Source of the DNA: Sedimenticola hydrogenitrophicus | GTDB lineage: Bacteria > Pseudomonadota > Gammaproteobacteria > Chromatiales > Chromatiaceae | Length of the DNA stretch: 64,000 bases | Reading direction: 5' to 3' | Assembly (NCBI RefSeq): GCF_025175675.1 | Contig: NZ_JANIOA010000004.1 | Location: 79,343-143,342, forward strand | In this document: positions 17,132 through 27,110 of the stretch, piece by piece | Position numbering within the stretch: position 1 is the first letter of the stretch | Layout: every line of letters starts with the position of its first letter | The notes under the pieces: model-generated | Database searches by the model: none | Told to the model about the DNA's origin: nothing | The model's input: only the letters and a program-made list of their open reading frames with translations | Program-made: the position numbers and the translations under genes

Positions 17132-18706
17132 TCAGTGGAAGTTCTTCGGGCCACGGAAGTTCTCGTGGTCCTGGGGAAGCTCGGCCATCAGGCTGAGCTG
17201 TTCGGGCAGGCGGTCGCGGTTGCTCCGGAGGATCGACTGGACCTGCTTGAGGCGCACCAGCCCCGCGTGGTTGGCGATGCGGCAGGCGGCGTCGAGCCGC
17301 TGGGTGGGATAGTCACGGCTGAGACTGAGCAGACCGAGACAGACCCGGTAGGCCTGTTCGGGATGGTCCCGGGACTGGAGCTGGGCATCGACCCAGCGCA
17401 GTACCTCTGGGCCGATATCCTGGGCCCAGTTCTTCAGCCGCCCCGGTGTCCATTGCTGGTGTTTGCGGTGGCGCTGGGGCATGTGGGTCGCCTCGGTGGT
17501 AGTGCCGGGGCGGTACTTGCGGGGATGAGCGGCGACCTGTTGGCCGCGGAAGTAGAGGCGGATGAGGGTATCGCTGGCGTGCAGCTCCAGGGTCTCGCCG
17601 ACGTACTGGTGGGGCACCGAGTAGTGGTGCTGCTCGTACTGGACGTGGTAGTCGATGTTGACCTTGACCGGCTTGATGGCCACGTAGTGGTAGGGGTGGC
17701 AGGGCAAGGGGCGCAGTGCCGGCTGGTCGAGTTGCGCGAAGGCCTCGCGGCGGTTACCGGGCAGCTGTTTGAAGGGCTTGAGGTTGAGCTCATCCAGCAG
17801 GGTGCGGATGCACTGATTCAGTTCCGCCAGGGAGAAGAAGCTGTGATGGCGCAGGCGGGCCAGGATCCAGCGCTCGACGATCTGCACTCCCACCTCGGCC
17901 TTGGCCTTGTCTTTGGGTTTGTAGGGCCGTGCTGGCACCACGGCCAGCTGATAGTGTGCAGCCAGCTGTTGATAGCTGGGGTTGAGGTCCGGATCATAGC
18001 GACAGGCGCGGCTGACGCCACTTTTGAGGTTATCCGGGACCACCATGGCGGGGGTGCCGCCAAAGTATTCGAATGTCCGCACATGGCTGCCCAGCCAGTC
18101 GGGCAGCGCCTGGCTCCAGGTCGCCTCGGCATAGGTGTAGTTGGAGGCGCCGAGCACCGCGACGAAGACCTGGGCCGGGCGGAACTCGCCGGTGTCAGCG
18201 CAGATGATGGGCACCGTCTGGCCGCAGTAGTCGACGAAGCACTTCTCGCCGGCCCGGTGGCTCTGGCGCATGGAGCGCTTCTGCAGCCCCCGCCAGTGAT
18301 TGTAGCGGTCGCAGAACTGGGAGTAACTGTAGCAGCGGTTGGGGTACTGGCGGGTGTACTCCTCCCACAGCAACTGCTTGGTCATCCCCTTGCGCTTGAG
18401 CTCCTGGTGGACGCTCGCCCAGTCGGGAACCTGGTAGCGGGAGGAGACGCGGGTGTCGGCCTCGGGATAGAACAGCCGGGCCAGCTGGCTGTCGTCGAGC
18501 TCAGCCGGCAACGGCCAGTCAAGCTCCAGCGCCTTGGCTTGGGCCAGCAGCTTTTGGATGGCGCCGACACTGACCTTGGTGCTGGCATTGATAGCACGGA
18601 TCGACAACCCGGCCGACCGCCGTAAGCGCAGAATATCTCGGATTTTTCGCATTGCAGTCCTCTTCGCAGGCATGGCCTCTCCCCAAAAAGCGAGAGAGGG
18701 TACCAA
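17132..18706 (-). CDS. istA: IS21-family transposase IstA
   Basis: 524 aa. DDE transposase that binds the terminal repeats and cuts and joins the element ends. It has an N-terminal helix-turn-helix (MRKIRDILRLRRSAGLSIRA, about residues 19-38), the first catalytic Asp in FVDYCGQTVPI, the second in VVPDNLKSGV and the Glu near KAKAEVGVQIVERW. The start at 18706 is a GTG giving MVPSLAF; the ATG at 18673 (MPAKRTAMRK) is the more likely native start. The gene is intact and operonic with istB. Confidence 0.95.
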   Translation of the reverse strand: MVPSLAFWGEAMPAKRTAMRKIRDILRLRRSAGLSIRAINASTKVSVGAIQKLLAQAKALELDWPLPAELDDSQLARLFYPEADTRVSSRYQVPDWASVHQELKRKGMTKQLLWEEYTRQYPNRCYSYSQFCDRYNHWRGLQKRSMRQSHRAGEKCFVDYCGQTVPIICADTGEFRPAQVFVAVLGASNYTYAEATWSQALPDWLGSHVRTFEYFGGTPAMVVPDNLKSGVSRACRYDPDLNPSYQQLAAHYQLAVVPARPYKPKDKAKAEVGVQIVERWILARLRHHSFFSLAELNQCIRTLLDELNLKPFKQLPGNRREAFAQLDQPALRPLPCHPYHYVAIKPVKVNIDYHVQYEQHHYSVPHQYVGETLELHASDTLIRLYFRGQQVAAHPRKYRPGTTTEATHMPQRHRKHQQWTPGRLKNWAQDIGPEVLRWVDAQLQSRDHPEQAYRVCLGLLSLSRDYPTQRLDAACRIANHAGLVRLKQVQSILRSNRDRLPEQLSLMAELPQDHENFRGPKNFH

Positions 18707-18897
18707 AAAGATTGAAAAACAATGCGTTGGGAAGGTTTCTGGTCGAACGTGAACGGTGATTCCGGGATCGTGAACACCGATTCCGGAAAAATCGAAAAAG
18801 TGTTCAGCTTGCGCCGGAATGGGTGTTCACGTTCGACCAGAACAGGTGTTCACGTTGAACCGGAATCGGTGTTCAGGTTGGGCCGGAATATGCAGTA

Positions 18898-18953
18898 GAT
18901 TCACGATGAGTGGATGTGAAACCTGATCAAGAAACGGTCAGAGCTGGAGTCTG
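18898..18953 (+). pseudogene. Fragment of a PIN-toxin gene beside the IS element
   Basis: This stretch aligns with the PIN gene at about 9997-10054: ATTYACGATGAGTGG, AAACCTGRTCAAG and the final TCTG are shared, with a 3-base gap. It encodes IHDEW..NLIKKRSELES with an in-frame stop, against IYDEWWTRNLVKQWPELKS in the intact toxin. It starts four bases from the IS right end. The remainder of 18954-19030 shows no gene. Confidence 0.7.
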
Positions 18954-19030
18954 ATCAATCAGTGGCAAGTTCGACTTGTTGTTCCTCGTTCAGTGCCGTC
19001 ATCCACGCTCCCTGTTTTCATTAAACGGGT

Positions 19031-19399
19031 TCAAGCAGACGTATACGCCATTCCCTGCTTATCGGCCAACATATGCAAGCGCTTGTCTCGGGTCCACAGA
19101 CGCGCTCCGCCATCCAAGGCCACTGCTGCCATCAGGTGGGCATCCACATAGCCAATTCCACGACCCATCAATTCGTGCCGCTCGATATAAAACAGCACTT
19201 CCTCCTCTCGAGCCATAGTGGCCTGAGGCAGGTTCTTTAGTAACGACAACACCTCTGCCCGTTGGCGCAGATTGCCGCAGGCCAACTCACCCAGGACGAA
19301 GGGATGCATCAACACCTGGCTACTATTGAGCAGGGTTGCCAGTCCGTCGTCCCCGGACCGAAGGTGATCGACCCAAACTGAGGTATCGACCAGAATCAT
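19031..19399 (-). CDS. vapC: VapC-type PIN-domain RNase toxin
   Basis: 122 aa, the usual VapC size. The PIN active-site acids are in place: D in ILVDTSVWVDHL (residue 5), E in VLGELACGN (about 38), D in GYVDAHLMAA (about 84) and D in WTRDKRL (about 103). VapC toxins cut RNA, often initiator tRNA. Its ATG overlaps the antitoxin stop by four bases (ATGA). It belongs to a family distinct from the PIN_3 toxin at 9.9 kb. Confidence 0.93.
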   Translation of the reverse strand: MILVDTSVWVDHLRSGDDGLATLLNSSQVLMHPFVLGELACGNLRQRAEVLSLLKNLPQATMAREEEVLFYIERHELMGRGIGYVDAHLMAAVALDGGARLWTRDKRLHMLADKQGMAYTSA

Positions 19400-19593
19400 T
19401 GGCTATCCGAATGTCGGCGGGGGGTGGGCTCCAGTTGCGGCTCACTGCCACCCAGCCGCGCCAGCCGGCGAGCACTCTCGCGCTCAATCAGTGCGCGCAG
19501 CCCCTCGCGGACCAGCGCCGCTTTTTCGGTCACTCCACAGATGCGCTGGGCCTCTGCCAGCAACTGGTCGTCTATGTTTAATGTTGTACGCAT
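19396..19593 (-). CDS. vapB: VapB-type ribbon-helix-helix antitoxin
   Basis: 65 aa. The N-terminus MRTTLNIDDQLLAEAQRI is a classic ribbon-helix-helix DNA-binding strand-helix. The C-terminus is a flexible toxin-binding tail. The start at 19593 is preferred over the upstream TTG because the conserved RTTLNID strand begins there. It precedes and overlaps vapC, as expected for an autoregulated operon. Confidence 0.92.
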   Translation of the reverse strand: MRTTLNIDDQLLAEAQRICGVTEKAALVREGLRALIERESARRLARLGGSEPQLEPTPRRHSDSQ

Positions 19594-19615
19594 GGCACAC
19601 CTCAAAAAGGTTAGT

Positions 19616-19644
19616 GATGCACTTTATAGTACATCAAATGATGT
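19616..19644. promoter_or_regulatory. Candidate VapBC operator
   Basis: Two overlapping dyads lie about 25-50 bp upstream of vapB: GATG..CATC (19616-19635) and ACATCAAATGATGT (19631-19644; arms ACATC/GATGT). On the vapB strand the first contains CTATAAAG, a possible -10. Position and symmetry fit an autorepression site. Confidence 0.4.
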
Positions 19645-19818
19645 CCACTGTCGTGCCTTAGCTTGTCTGCGAGCTGGGCTTCGAGGCCGCGTATAAGCTG
19701 CGCGCCCACGACCAGCGAAGCACCACGGAACGCTATATCCGGCAGCGAGTCGCTCAGGCCGTAGCCCCGGTTCGGTGAGTGTGGTTTTGAACAAATTCGA
19801 AAAATATTGAACGGGCAT

Positions 19819-19851
19819 AAAAAAAGCGGCTACGTTATTAGCGTAACCGCT
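19819..19851 (-). terminator. Rho-independent terminator after tRNA-Ile2
   Basis: Read on the minus strand, AGCGGTTACG and CGTAGCCGCT form a 10-bp stem with a 6-7-nt loop followed by seven T residues. It lies about 20 bp past the tRNA 3' end and could end both the tRNA and read-through from rpoD. Confidence 0.85.
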
Positions 19852-19869
19852 TGTTTTAACTGTTAAAGT

Positions 19870-19946
19870 TGGTGGGCCCACCAGGACTCGAACCTGGGAC
19901 CAATGGATTATGAGTCCACTGCTCTAACCAACTGAGCTATAGGCCC
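19870..19946 (-). tRNA. tRNA-Ile2 (CAU anticodon, lysidine-modified)
   Basis: 77 nt including an encoded CCA. The cloverleaf is complete, with acceptor GGGCCTA / TGGGCCC, D-arm GCTCAGTTGGTTAGAGC, anticodon loop CTCATAA and T-arm CCAGGTTCGAGTCCTGG. The anticodon is CAU, so it could be Met or Ile2. The acceptor pairs C4-G69 and C5-G68 match the known TilS-recognition determinants of Ile2 rather than elongator Met. In E. coli the ileX gene also lies close to rpoD. It is immediately downstream of rpoD here. Confidence 0.9.
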
Positions 19947-19960
19947 TTTGACTCGTTGTG

Positions 19961-21826
<1,866 letters not shown>

Positions 21827-21961
21827 TTCCTGCCTTAAATTCTAAGGGGCGTGCGCGAATGTCAAGCGGCGAAGTATAGCCTTTATTTCGCGAATTTTCT
21901 ACACGCGCACGATAAATATGTCCCGTCTCAAAGTGCCGCGGCGCATCTCCTGCCGGTCACC

Positions 21962-23737
21962 TCAATCCGAACGTCTATGCAAGTCAGCAATTTTCTGTTT
22001 TTCAGAAAGTAGCTGGCCCAGGCGCTGCTTCTCCTGTTCGGAAGCATCTCCCGTGCTGACTCTCTCCAGCAGTTGAGTGGTTTCCTGCTCGTGCTGATGT
22101 TCCACGAGCCGTTGCAGGGCTCCACGGAACTCCATTTCCATGCCGTCTTCGGGGGTGGGCAGCTCGGTCGCTGTGCTCCAGATCTTCTCCAGGTGTGGGT
22201 ACTCCGGCTTGTCGCGCCAGCGTTCAATGATCTGTGCTGTCCTAAGGTTAGGTTGATTCTGCGCGATTTCAAGGAGTTGGCTTAATAAACTGATGCCTGG
22301 TGCGCGAAATGCCCGCCATTCGTAGGGCAAATCCGTAATCCGCGCCAGTTCCGGCCGCAACAGCAGTAGGGTAATGGCGCGACGTGCCGGCGACAGGATC
22401 TGCCGTGCGCCCGTCTTTTTTCGCACGGGCGGGCGGGATCTGGGCGATTCCGCCGCCGGGCTGCTGCCCAGCTGCCCCGGTTCCAGGCCCACCCGCTGCG
22501 CCAGCCGCTGGTGCATCATCTCCCGGAACAGGCCGGACGGCAGTTTGCCGAGCAGCGGTTTTGCCTGCTCCGCCAGGCGTGCCCGCCCGCCGAGAGAGGC
22601 CATATCGACCTCGGATTCCAGCTTGTCGAACAGAAAGCTGGAGAGCGGCGTGGAGTCAATGATGCGCTGCTCGAAGCGCTCCCGCCCCTCCTTGCGGATC
22701 AGGGTGTCGGGGTCCTCCCCGTCGGGCAGGAACAGGAAGCGCGCCTCGCGACCGTCACGCATCTGCGGCAGGCTGGTCTCCAGCGCCTTCCAGCCGGCGT
22801 CGCGCCCGGCCCGGTCGCCATCGAAACAGAACACGATCTCGGAGCAGGTGCGGAACAGCCGCTCCAGGTGTTCCGCCGTGGTGGCGGTGCCCAGGGTCGC
22901 CACGGCATAGCGGATACCGAACTGGGCCAGGGCCACCACGTCCATGTAACCCTCGACCACCAGCAGACGCTCGATCTTGCGCAACGCCTTGCGCACCTCG
23001 TAGAGGCCGTACAGCTCCCGGCCCTTGTGGAAGACCGGGGTCTCGGGCGAGTTGAGGTATTTGGGCTTGCCGTCGCCGAGAATCCGCCCGCCAAAGGCGA
23101 TGGTCTGGCCGCGGTGGTTGCGGATAGGGAACATGATGCGGTCGCGGAAGCGGTCGTAGCACTTGTCCACCTCCGGTTCGGAGATCATGCCGGTGCTGCG
23201 CAGCAGTTCCAACTCCTTGTCGCTCTGGCCCATCTGCCGGATCAGGTTGTCCCAGCCCGGGGGTGCGTAGCCGATGGCGAAATCCGCACTGATCTGGCCG
23301 GTCAGGCCCCGCTGCTTGAGGTAGTCGACCGCCTTGCCGGCGTCCGGGTGTTTGCGCAACTGCCACTGGTAGAAGCGGGCGGCCTGATCCAGGGTGTCAT
23401 AGAACGGCCGGTAGTCGGGTCCGGTTTCGTCGCGCCCCTCGCGCGGGACCTCGAGTCCGGCCTTGCCGGCCAGCTCCTCTATCGAGTCGACAAATCCCAG
23501 GTTGTCGTACTCCATGAGAAAGCCGATGGCGGTGCCGTGGGCGCCGCAGCCGAAGCAGTGGTAGAACTGTTTTTCCCGGCTGACGGTGAAAGAGGGGGTC
23601 TTTTCGTTGTGGAAGGGGCAGCAGGCCTGGTAATCCTTGCCCGTCTTCTTCAGCGGCACACGGCTGTTGATCAGGTCGACAATGTCGACCCGGTTCAGCA
23701 GTTCGTCGATGAAGTGTGCGGGGATCTTTCCGGCCAT
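21962..23737 (-). CDS. dnaG: DNA primase
   Basis: 591 aa. Makes RNA primers at the replication fork with DnaB helicase. The N-terminal zinc-binding domain has CCPFHNEKTPSF followed by CFGCGAHG (about residues 40-66). The TOPRIM catalytic core has LLVVEGYMDVVAL (about 260) and CFDGDRAGRDAG (about 305). A Pro/Arg-rich linker precedes the C-terminal DnaB-binding domain. The start ATG gives MAGKIPAHFIDELLNRVDIV, which is conserved. It lies between yqeY and rpoD on the same strand. Confidence 0.98.
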   Translation of the reverse strand: MAGKIPAHFIDELLNRVDIVDLINSRVPLKKTGKDYQACCPFHNEKTPSFTVSREKQFYHCFGCGAHGTAIGFLMEYDNLGFVDSIEELAGKAGLEVPREGRDETGPDYRPFYDTLDQAARFYQWQLRKHPDAGKAVDYLKQRGLTGQISADFAIGYAPPGWDNLIRQMGQSDKELELLRSTGMISEPEVDKCYDRFRDRIMFPIRNHRGQTIAFGGRILGDGKPKYLNSPETPVFHKGRELYGLYEVRKALRKIERLLVVEGYMDVVALAQFGIRYAVATLGTATTAEHLERLFRTCSEIVFCFDGDRAGRDAGWKALETSLPQMRDGREARFLFLPDGEDPDTLIRKEGRERFEQRIIDSTPLSSFLFDKLESEVDMASLGGRARLAEQAKPLLGKLPSGLFREMMHQRLAQRVGLEPGQLGSSPAAESPRSRPPVRKKTGARQILSPARRAITLLLLRPELARITDLPYEWRAFRAPGISLLSQLLEIAQNQPNLRTAQIIERWRDKPEYPHLEKIWSTATELPTPEDGMEMEFRGALQRLVEHQHEQETTQLLERVSTGDASEQEKQRLGQLLSEKQKIADLHRRSD

Positions 23738-23858
23738 GCTGCAATAGTACCCGATCCAGTCTGCCGCGCGGATACAAAAAAGCTCCGGTCATGCAATATG
23801 CCAGAGCCGTGCGCCAGAGCCTTGTGCGGGTGCCGTCAGGATTGGATCAGCGGTCGGG

Positions 23859-24302
23859 TCAGCTGCCGAGTAGCTGCTTGATCAGGGCGCTGACGGCGCC
23901 CATGTCGGCGCGGCCCTGCATCTTCGGCTTGAGTTGCCCCATCACCTTGCCCATATCGCGTACCGATTCGGCACCGGTGGACTGGATCGCTTCGCGGATC
24001 ATGGCGGTAATTTCCGCCTCGCTCAGGGCTTCCGGCAGATACTCCTGGAGGATGGTGATCTCGAACGCCTCCTGTTCCGCCAGTTCCCGCCGTCCGGCCT
24101 GTTCATACTGGGTGATGGAGTCGCGTCGCTGCTTCACCATTTTGTCCAGCACGGCCAGTATCTGGGTGTCGTCCAGTTCGATCCGCTCGTCCACTTCCCG
24201 CTGTTTGATAGCGGCCATCAACAGGCGAATCACGCCGAGACGGGGTTTGTCACCCCCCTTCATGGCGGACTTCATGTCATCCTGGATGCGCTGTTTTATC
24301 AT
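23859..24302 (-). CDS. yqeY: YqeY / GatB-like domain protein
   Basis: 147 aa, the family's normal size. It resembles the tail domain of GatB amidotransferase (KQRIQDDMKSAMKGGDKPRL at the N-terminus, QIL..YLPEALSEAEI in the middle, GKVMGQLKPKMQGRADM near the end). Its precise function is not established; a tRNA-related role is suspected from the GatB similarity. It sits between rpsU and dnaG, a common arrangement in gammaproteobacteria. Confidence 0.93.
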   Translation of the reverse strand: MIKQRIQDDMKSAMKGGDKPRLGVIRLLMAAIKQREVDERIELDDTQILAVLDKMVKQRRDSITQYEQAGRRELAEQEAFEITILQEYLPEALSEAEITAMIREAIQSTGAESVRDMGKVMGQLKPKMQGRADMGAVSALIKQLLGS

Positions 24303-24328
24303 GGGAATAGAGCCGGGGCAGGGTCAGA

Positions 24329-24544
24329 TCAGAACTGACGGTCCCACTTGCGGTTTTCGCGCGAGACCTTCTTCAGGTGACGCTTTACCGCGGCGGCCGC
24401 TTTACGCTTGCGCTCGGTCGTCGGCTTCTCGTAATGCTCGCGGCGACGCACCTCGGCCAGGACGCCGGCTTTCTCGCAACCGCGCTTGAAGCGGCGCATT
24501 GCGACTTCAAACGGCTCGTTTTCTTTGACTCGTACGTTGGGCAT
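24329..24544 (-). CDS. rpsU: 30S ribosomal protein S21
   Basis: 71 aa. Small-subunit protein needed for base-pairing of mRNA Shine-Dalgarno sequences with 16S r[23 protein letters not shown] and the Lys/Arg-rich tail [14 protein letters not shown] are diagnostic. The start at 24544 is the conserved MPNV; the frame extends eight codons further upstream without support. It is the first gene of the macromolecular synthesis operon. Confidence 0.98.
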   Translation of the reverse strand: MPNVRVKENEPFEVAMRRFKRGCEKAGVLAEVRRREHYEKPTTERKRKAAAAVKRHLKKVSRENRKWDRQF

Positions 24545-24595
24545 TTCCCACCTCAAAAATCGTACCAACGGGATGCTGGAAACTTAAGAGCGCGA

Positions 24596-24624
24596 ATTCT
24601 ACGCACTGTCGTAGCGTTTTGCAA
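24596..24624 (-). promoter_or_regulatory. Sigma-70 promoter of the rpsU-yqeY-dnaG-rpoD operon
   Basis: On the minus strand TTGCAA (24619-24624) and TAGAAT (24596-24601) are spaced by exactly 17 bp. The -10 box is about 50 bp upstream of the rpsU start. The gap to tsaD (24625-24823) also holds a degraded piece of the GTAGGGTGGATAAG repeat at about 24697-24733. Confidence 0.75.
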
Positions 24625-24823
24625 AAATAATTATGGTTTCATTCCGGGATGTGGTGGAATTACAACCGGTTCCCGGAAGGGGACGGGGCAAGCGGGGTAA
24701 GTGCGCTGTCGCTGATCCACCCGGCTCCGCCTTACACTATTATAGAGTCCGCGCCAGGCGTGACATTTCAATTCTTTCGGAGGCGGATGGCCGTCCCCGA
24801 ATCAGCAACATTCCGAGAGAGAT

Positions 24824-25864
24824 ATGCGGGTACTGGGTATAGAAACCTCCTGTGACGAGACGGGGTTGGCTATTTACGACAGCGGCGCGGGCCTGCTGGG
24901 GCATAAGCTGCACAGCCAGGTCGATCTGCACGCGGTCTATGGCGGCGTGGTGCCGGAGCTGGCCTCGCGGGACCATGTGCGCAAGACCCTGCCGCTGCTT
25001 GCCAGTCTGCTGGCGGAGACCGGCCTGGCCAAGACGGATATCGACGGCGTGGCCTATACCGCCGGTCCCGGCCTGGTCGGGGCGCTGCTGGTGGGGGCCG
25101 CGATCGGCCGCACCCTGGCCTGGGCCTGGCAGGTGCCGGCGGTGGGTGTGCATCATATGGAGGGGCATCTGCTGGCTCCGATGCTGGAGGCGGAGCGCCC
25201 GGTATTTCCGTTCGTCGCCCTGCTGGTCTCCGGCGGGCATACCCAACTGGTGGAGGTGAAGGCGATCGGCCGCTACCGGCTGCTGGGCGAGTCGCTGGAT
25301 GATGCCGCGGGCGAGGCGTTCGACAAGACCGCCAAGATGATGGGACTGCCCTACCCGGGCGGGCCGGAGCTGGCGGCCTTGGCTCTCAAGGGGGATCCCC
25401 GGCGTTTCCACTTTCCCCGTCCCATGACCGACCGGCCCGGGCTCGATTTCAGTTTCAGCGGTCTCAAGACCTTCGCCCTCAACACCCTGCAGCGGGAGAT
25501 CGGCACCCAGGAGAGTGAAGAGGCTGTCTGGCGCACCAAGGCGGATATCGCCCGCGCCTTCGAGGAGGCGGTGGTGGACACCCTGGTGATCAAGTGCCGC
25601 CGGGCGGTACGCGAGTGCGGTGCCGGCACCCTGGTGCTGGCCGGCGGCGTGAGCGCCAACCGGCACCTGCGCGAGAAGATGCAGGCGTCGATGCACAAGG
25701 AGGGGGCGCGGGTGTTCTATCCGCGCACCGAATTCTGTACCGACAATGGGGCGATGATCGCCTATGCCGGCTGGCAGCGCCTGCGCGCCGGAGCCAGCGA
25801 GCCGTTGGGCTTCGGTGCCTGCGCCCGCTGGCCGATGGACTCTCTGCCCCCCCTCGCTGGCTGA
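24824..25864 (+). CDS. tsaD: tRNA N6-threonylcarbamoyladenosine synthase subunit TsaD
   Basis: 346 aa. With TsaB and TsaE it transfers threonylcarbamoyl to A37 of ANN-decoding tRNAs. The N-terminus [19 protein letters not shown] is diagnostic. The metal-binding HxxxH motif is in [11 protein letters not shown] (about residues 110-120), and [20 protein letters not shown] and [13 protein letters not shown] complete the ASKHA fold. A GAGAGA precedes the ATG. It is divergent from rpsU, a widely conserved arrangement. Confidence 0.98.
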   Translation: MRVLGIETSCDETGLAIYDSGAGLLGHKLHSQVDLHAVYGGVVPELASRDHVRKTLPLLASLLAETGLAKTDIDGVAYTAGPGLVGALLVGAAIGRTLAWAWQVPAVGVHHMEGHLLAPMLEAERPVFPFVALLVSGGHTQLVEVKAIGRYRLLGESLDDAAGEAFDKTAKMMGLPYPGGPELAALALKGDPRRFHFPRPMTDRPGLDFSFSGLKTFALNTLQREIGTQESEEAVWRTKADIARAFEEAVVDTLVIKCRRAVRECGAGTLVLAGGVSANRHLREKMQASMHKEGARVFYPRTEFCTDNGAMIAYAGWQRLRAGASEPLGFGACARWPMDSLPPLAG

Positions 25865-25874
25865 CCGGCCTCGC

Positions 25875-26483
25875 TTAGGGCCCGGCGTCGGGTCCTTGTT
25901 CGTCGCTGATCTTTCCCTCCGCACCGCTCAGCAGGTTGCGGATGTTGCTGCGGTGGCGCCAGAACAGGATCAGGCTCATCACCACCTGCATCAGGATCAG
26001 CTCCGGGGCCAGCCAGATGTACCAGACCACCAGTGGCGCCAGTGCCATCGACACCAGCGCGGCCAGCGAGGAGATGTTGAGTCCCTTCGCCATCAGCAGC
26101 CAGATCAGCGCCACCAGCCCGCCGATCTGCCAGTGGATGCCGAACTGGGTGCCGAGGGCGGTGGCCACCCCCTTGCCGCCCTGGAAGCGGAAGAACAGCG
26201 GATAGAGGTGTCCCAGGAAGGCCGCCAGGGCGACCAGAGCCAGCACCAGCGGCGAGACGCCGATCAGCTTGGCGGCCAGGACCGGAATAAAGCCCTTCAG
26301 GGTGTCGCCGAGCAGGGTGATGGCCGCCGCCTTCTTGCCGCCCAGGCGCAGCACGTTGGTGGCGCCGGGATTGTTCGAACCCTGGGTGCGCGGATCGGGC
26401 AGCCCCATCAGGCGGCATACGATGATGGCGCTGGAGAGCGATCCCAGCAGATAGGCGGCGATGATCAGTGAAGCGTTCAGCAT
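25875..26483 (-). CDS. plsY: Glycerol-3-phosphate acyltransferase PlsY
   Basis: 202 aa integral membrane protein that acylates glycerol-3-phosphate from acyl-phosphate, the first step of phospholipid synthesis with PlsX. Family motifs are SAIIVCRLMGLPDPR, GSNNPGATNVLRLGGK and RFQGGKGVATALG. Five hydrophobic helices fit the known topology. The C-terminal tail is acidic. It is convergent with tsaD and divergent from folB. Confidence 0.96.
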   Translation of the reverse strand: MLNASLIIAAYLLGSLSSAIIVCRLMGLPDPRTQGSNNPGATNVLRLGGKKAAAITLLGDTLKGFIPVLAAKLIGVSPLVLALVALAAFLGHLYPLFFRFQGGKGVATALGTQFGIHWQIGGLVALIWLLMAKGLNISSLAALVSMALAPLVVWYIWLAPELILMQVVMSLILFWRHRSNIRNLLSGAEGKISDEQGPDAGP

Positions 26484-26560
26484 GATTATGGTGTCCTCGA
26501 CGGGGCCGGTCCCCCTTGGGCTGTGCGGGATTCTCCCGGCTACGGGGTGCCAAGGTCAAG

Positions 26561-26627
26561 GGCAACTACTCGCGGGGTGATTGTCCTGTCTTGCCGTCCT
26601 CACGCGATGGCTGGATCAAGATCGGCC
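26561..26627. repeat. Dispersed repeat, CAACTACTCGC...CACGCGATGG family, copy 1
   Basis: About 67 bp upstream of folB that match 63098-63168: AACTACTC, GGTGATTG, CCTG.CTTG and CCTCACGCGATGGCT are shared in the same order. A GTGA / TCAC dyad lies inside. It has no coding potential. Confidence 0.6.
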
Positions 26628-26752
26628 AACAAGGCAGGTCAATCACTTACAGACCGGGTGAGGAGTTACGGTCAAGGTTACGTCGGGGTATTTGTTATCC
26701 GCGCCGGCTGTTTTACCATGAGCCGATTCAAATGCAGGCGGACGGGATACTC

Positions 26753-27109
26753 ATGGATATAGTTTTTTTACGTGATCTCCGGATCGAAACGGTGATCGGC
26801 ATCTACGACTGGGAGCGGGAGATCAAGCAGACCGTGGTGCTGGATATCGATATGAGCACCGATGTGCAGCGTGCCGCCGCCAGCGAGGATATCGCCGACG
26901 CGGTGGATTACAAGGCGGTCTCGAAACGGCTGATCGGCTTTGTCGAGCAGAGCCAGTTCCAGCTGGTGGAGACCCTGGCGGAGCGTTGCGCAGAGATCAT
27001 CCGCGAGGAGTTCGCGGTGCGCTGGGTGCGCCTTACCGTGAACAAGATCGGCGCCGTGAGCGCCGCCACCGATGTGGGGGTGATCATCGAACGCGGCGAG
27101 CGTTTCTGA
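26753..27109 (+). CDS. folB: Dihydroneopterin aldolase
   Basis: 118 aa, typical length. Splits dihydroneopterin to 6-hydroxymethyl-dihydropterin and glycolaldehyde in folate synthesis. MDIVFLRDLRIETVIGIYDWE and AVDYKAVSKRLIGFVEQSQF are family hallmarks; the catalytic Glu (IYDWERE) and Lys (VNKIGAV) are present. The start at 26753 is the conserved MDIVF; longer frames run into the dispersed repeat. It is followed by folK one base later. Confidence 0.96.
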   Translation: MDIVFLRDLRIETVIGIYDWEREIKQTVVLDIDMSTDVQRAAASEDIADAVDYKAVSKRLIGFVEQSQFQLVETLAERCAEIIREEFAVRWVRLTVNKIGAVSAATDVGVIIERGERF

Positions 27110-27110
27110 G

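Larger units (their letters stand above)
16278..18894 (-). mobile_element. IS21-family insertion sequence
   Basis: About 2.6 kb. The ends are TGCGTATTCCGGC (left) and, reversed, TGCATATTCCGGCC (right), with similarity continuing for about 50 bp through GAACACCGATTCCGG and AACGTGAACACC. The right end carries several tandem copies of a GTGTTCACGTTCGACCGGAA-like unit, the multiple terminal repeats typical of IS21 elements. It contains istA and istB. No clear target-site duplication is seen (flanks CACTA and GTAGA), and the two flanks come from unrelated genes. Confidence 0.9.

Noticed and set aside
16751..18625. 624-codon open frame opposite istA/istB
   Set aside because: Antisense to two intact IS21 genes; no domain, low-complexity Val/Gly/Leu content.
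19870..19946. tRNA-Met(CAU)
   Set aside because: Acceptor-stem C4-G69 and C5-G68 match the Ile2/TilS determinants instead.
24740..25924. Open frame opposite tsaD
   Set aside because: Antisense to a clear TsaD and contains no domain.
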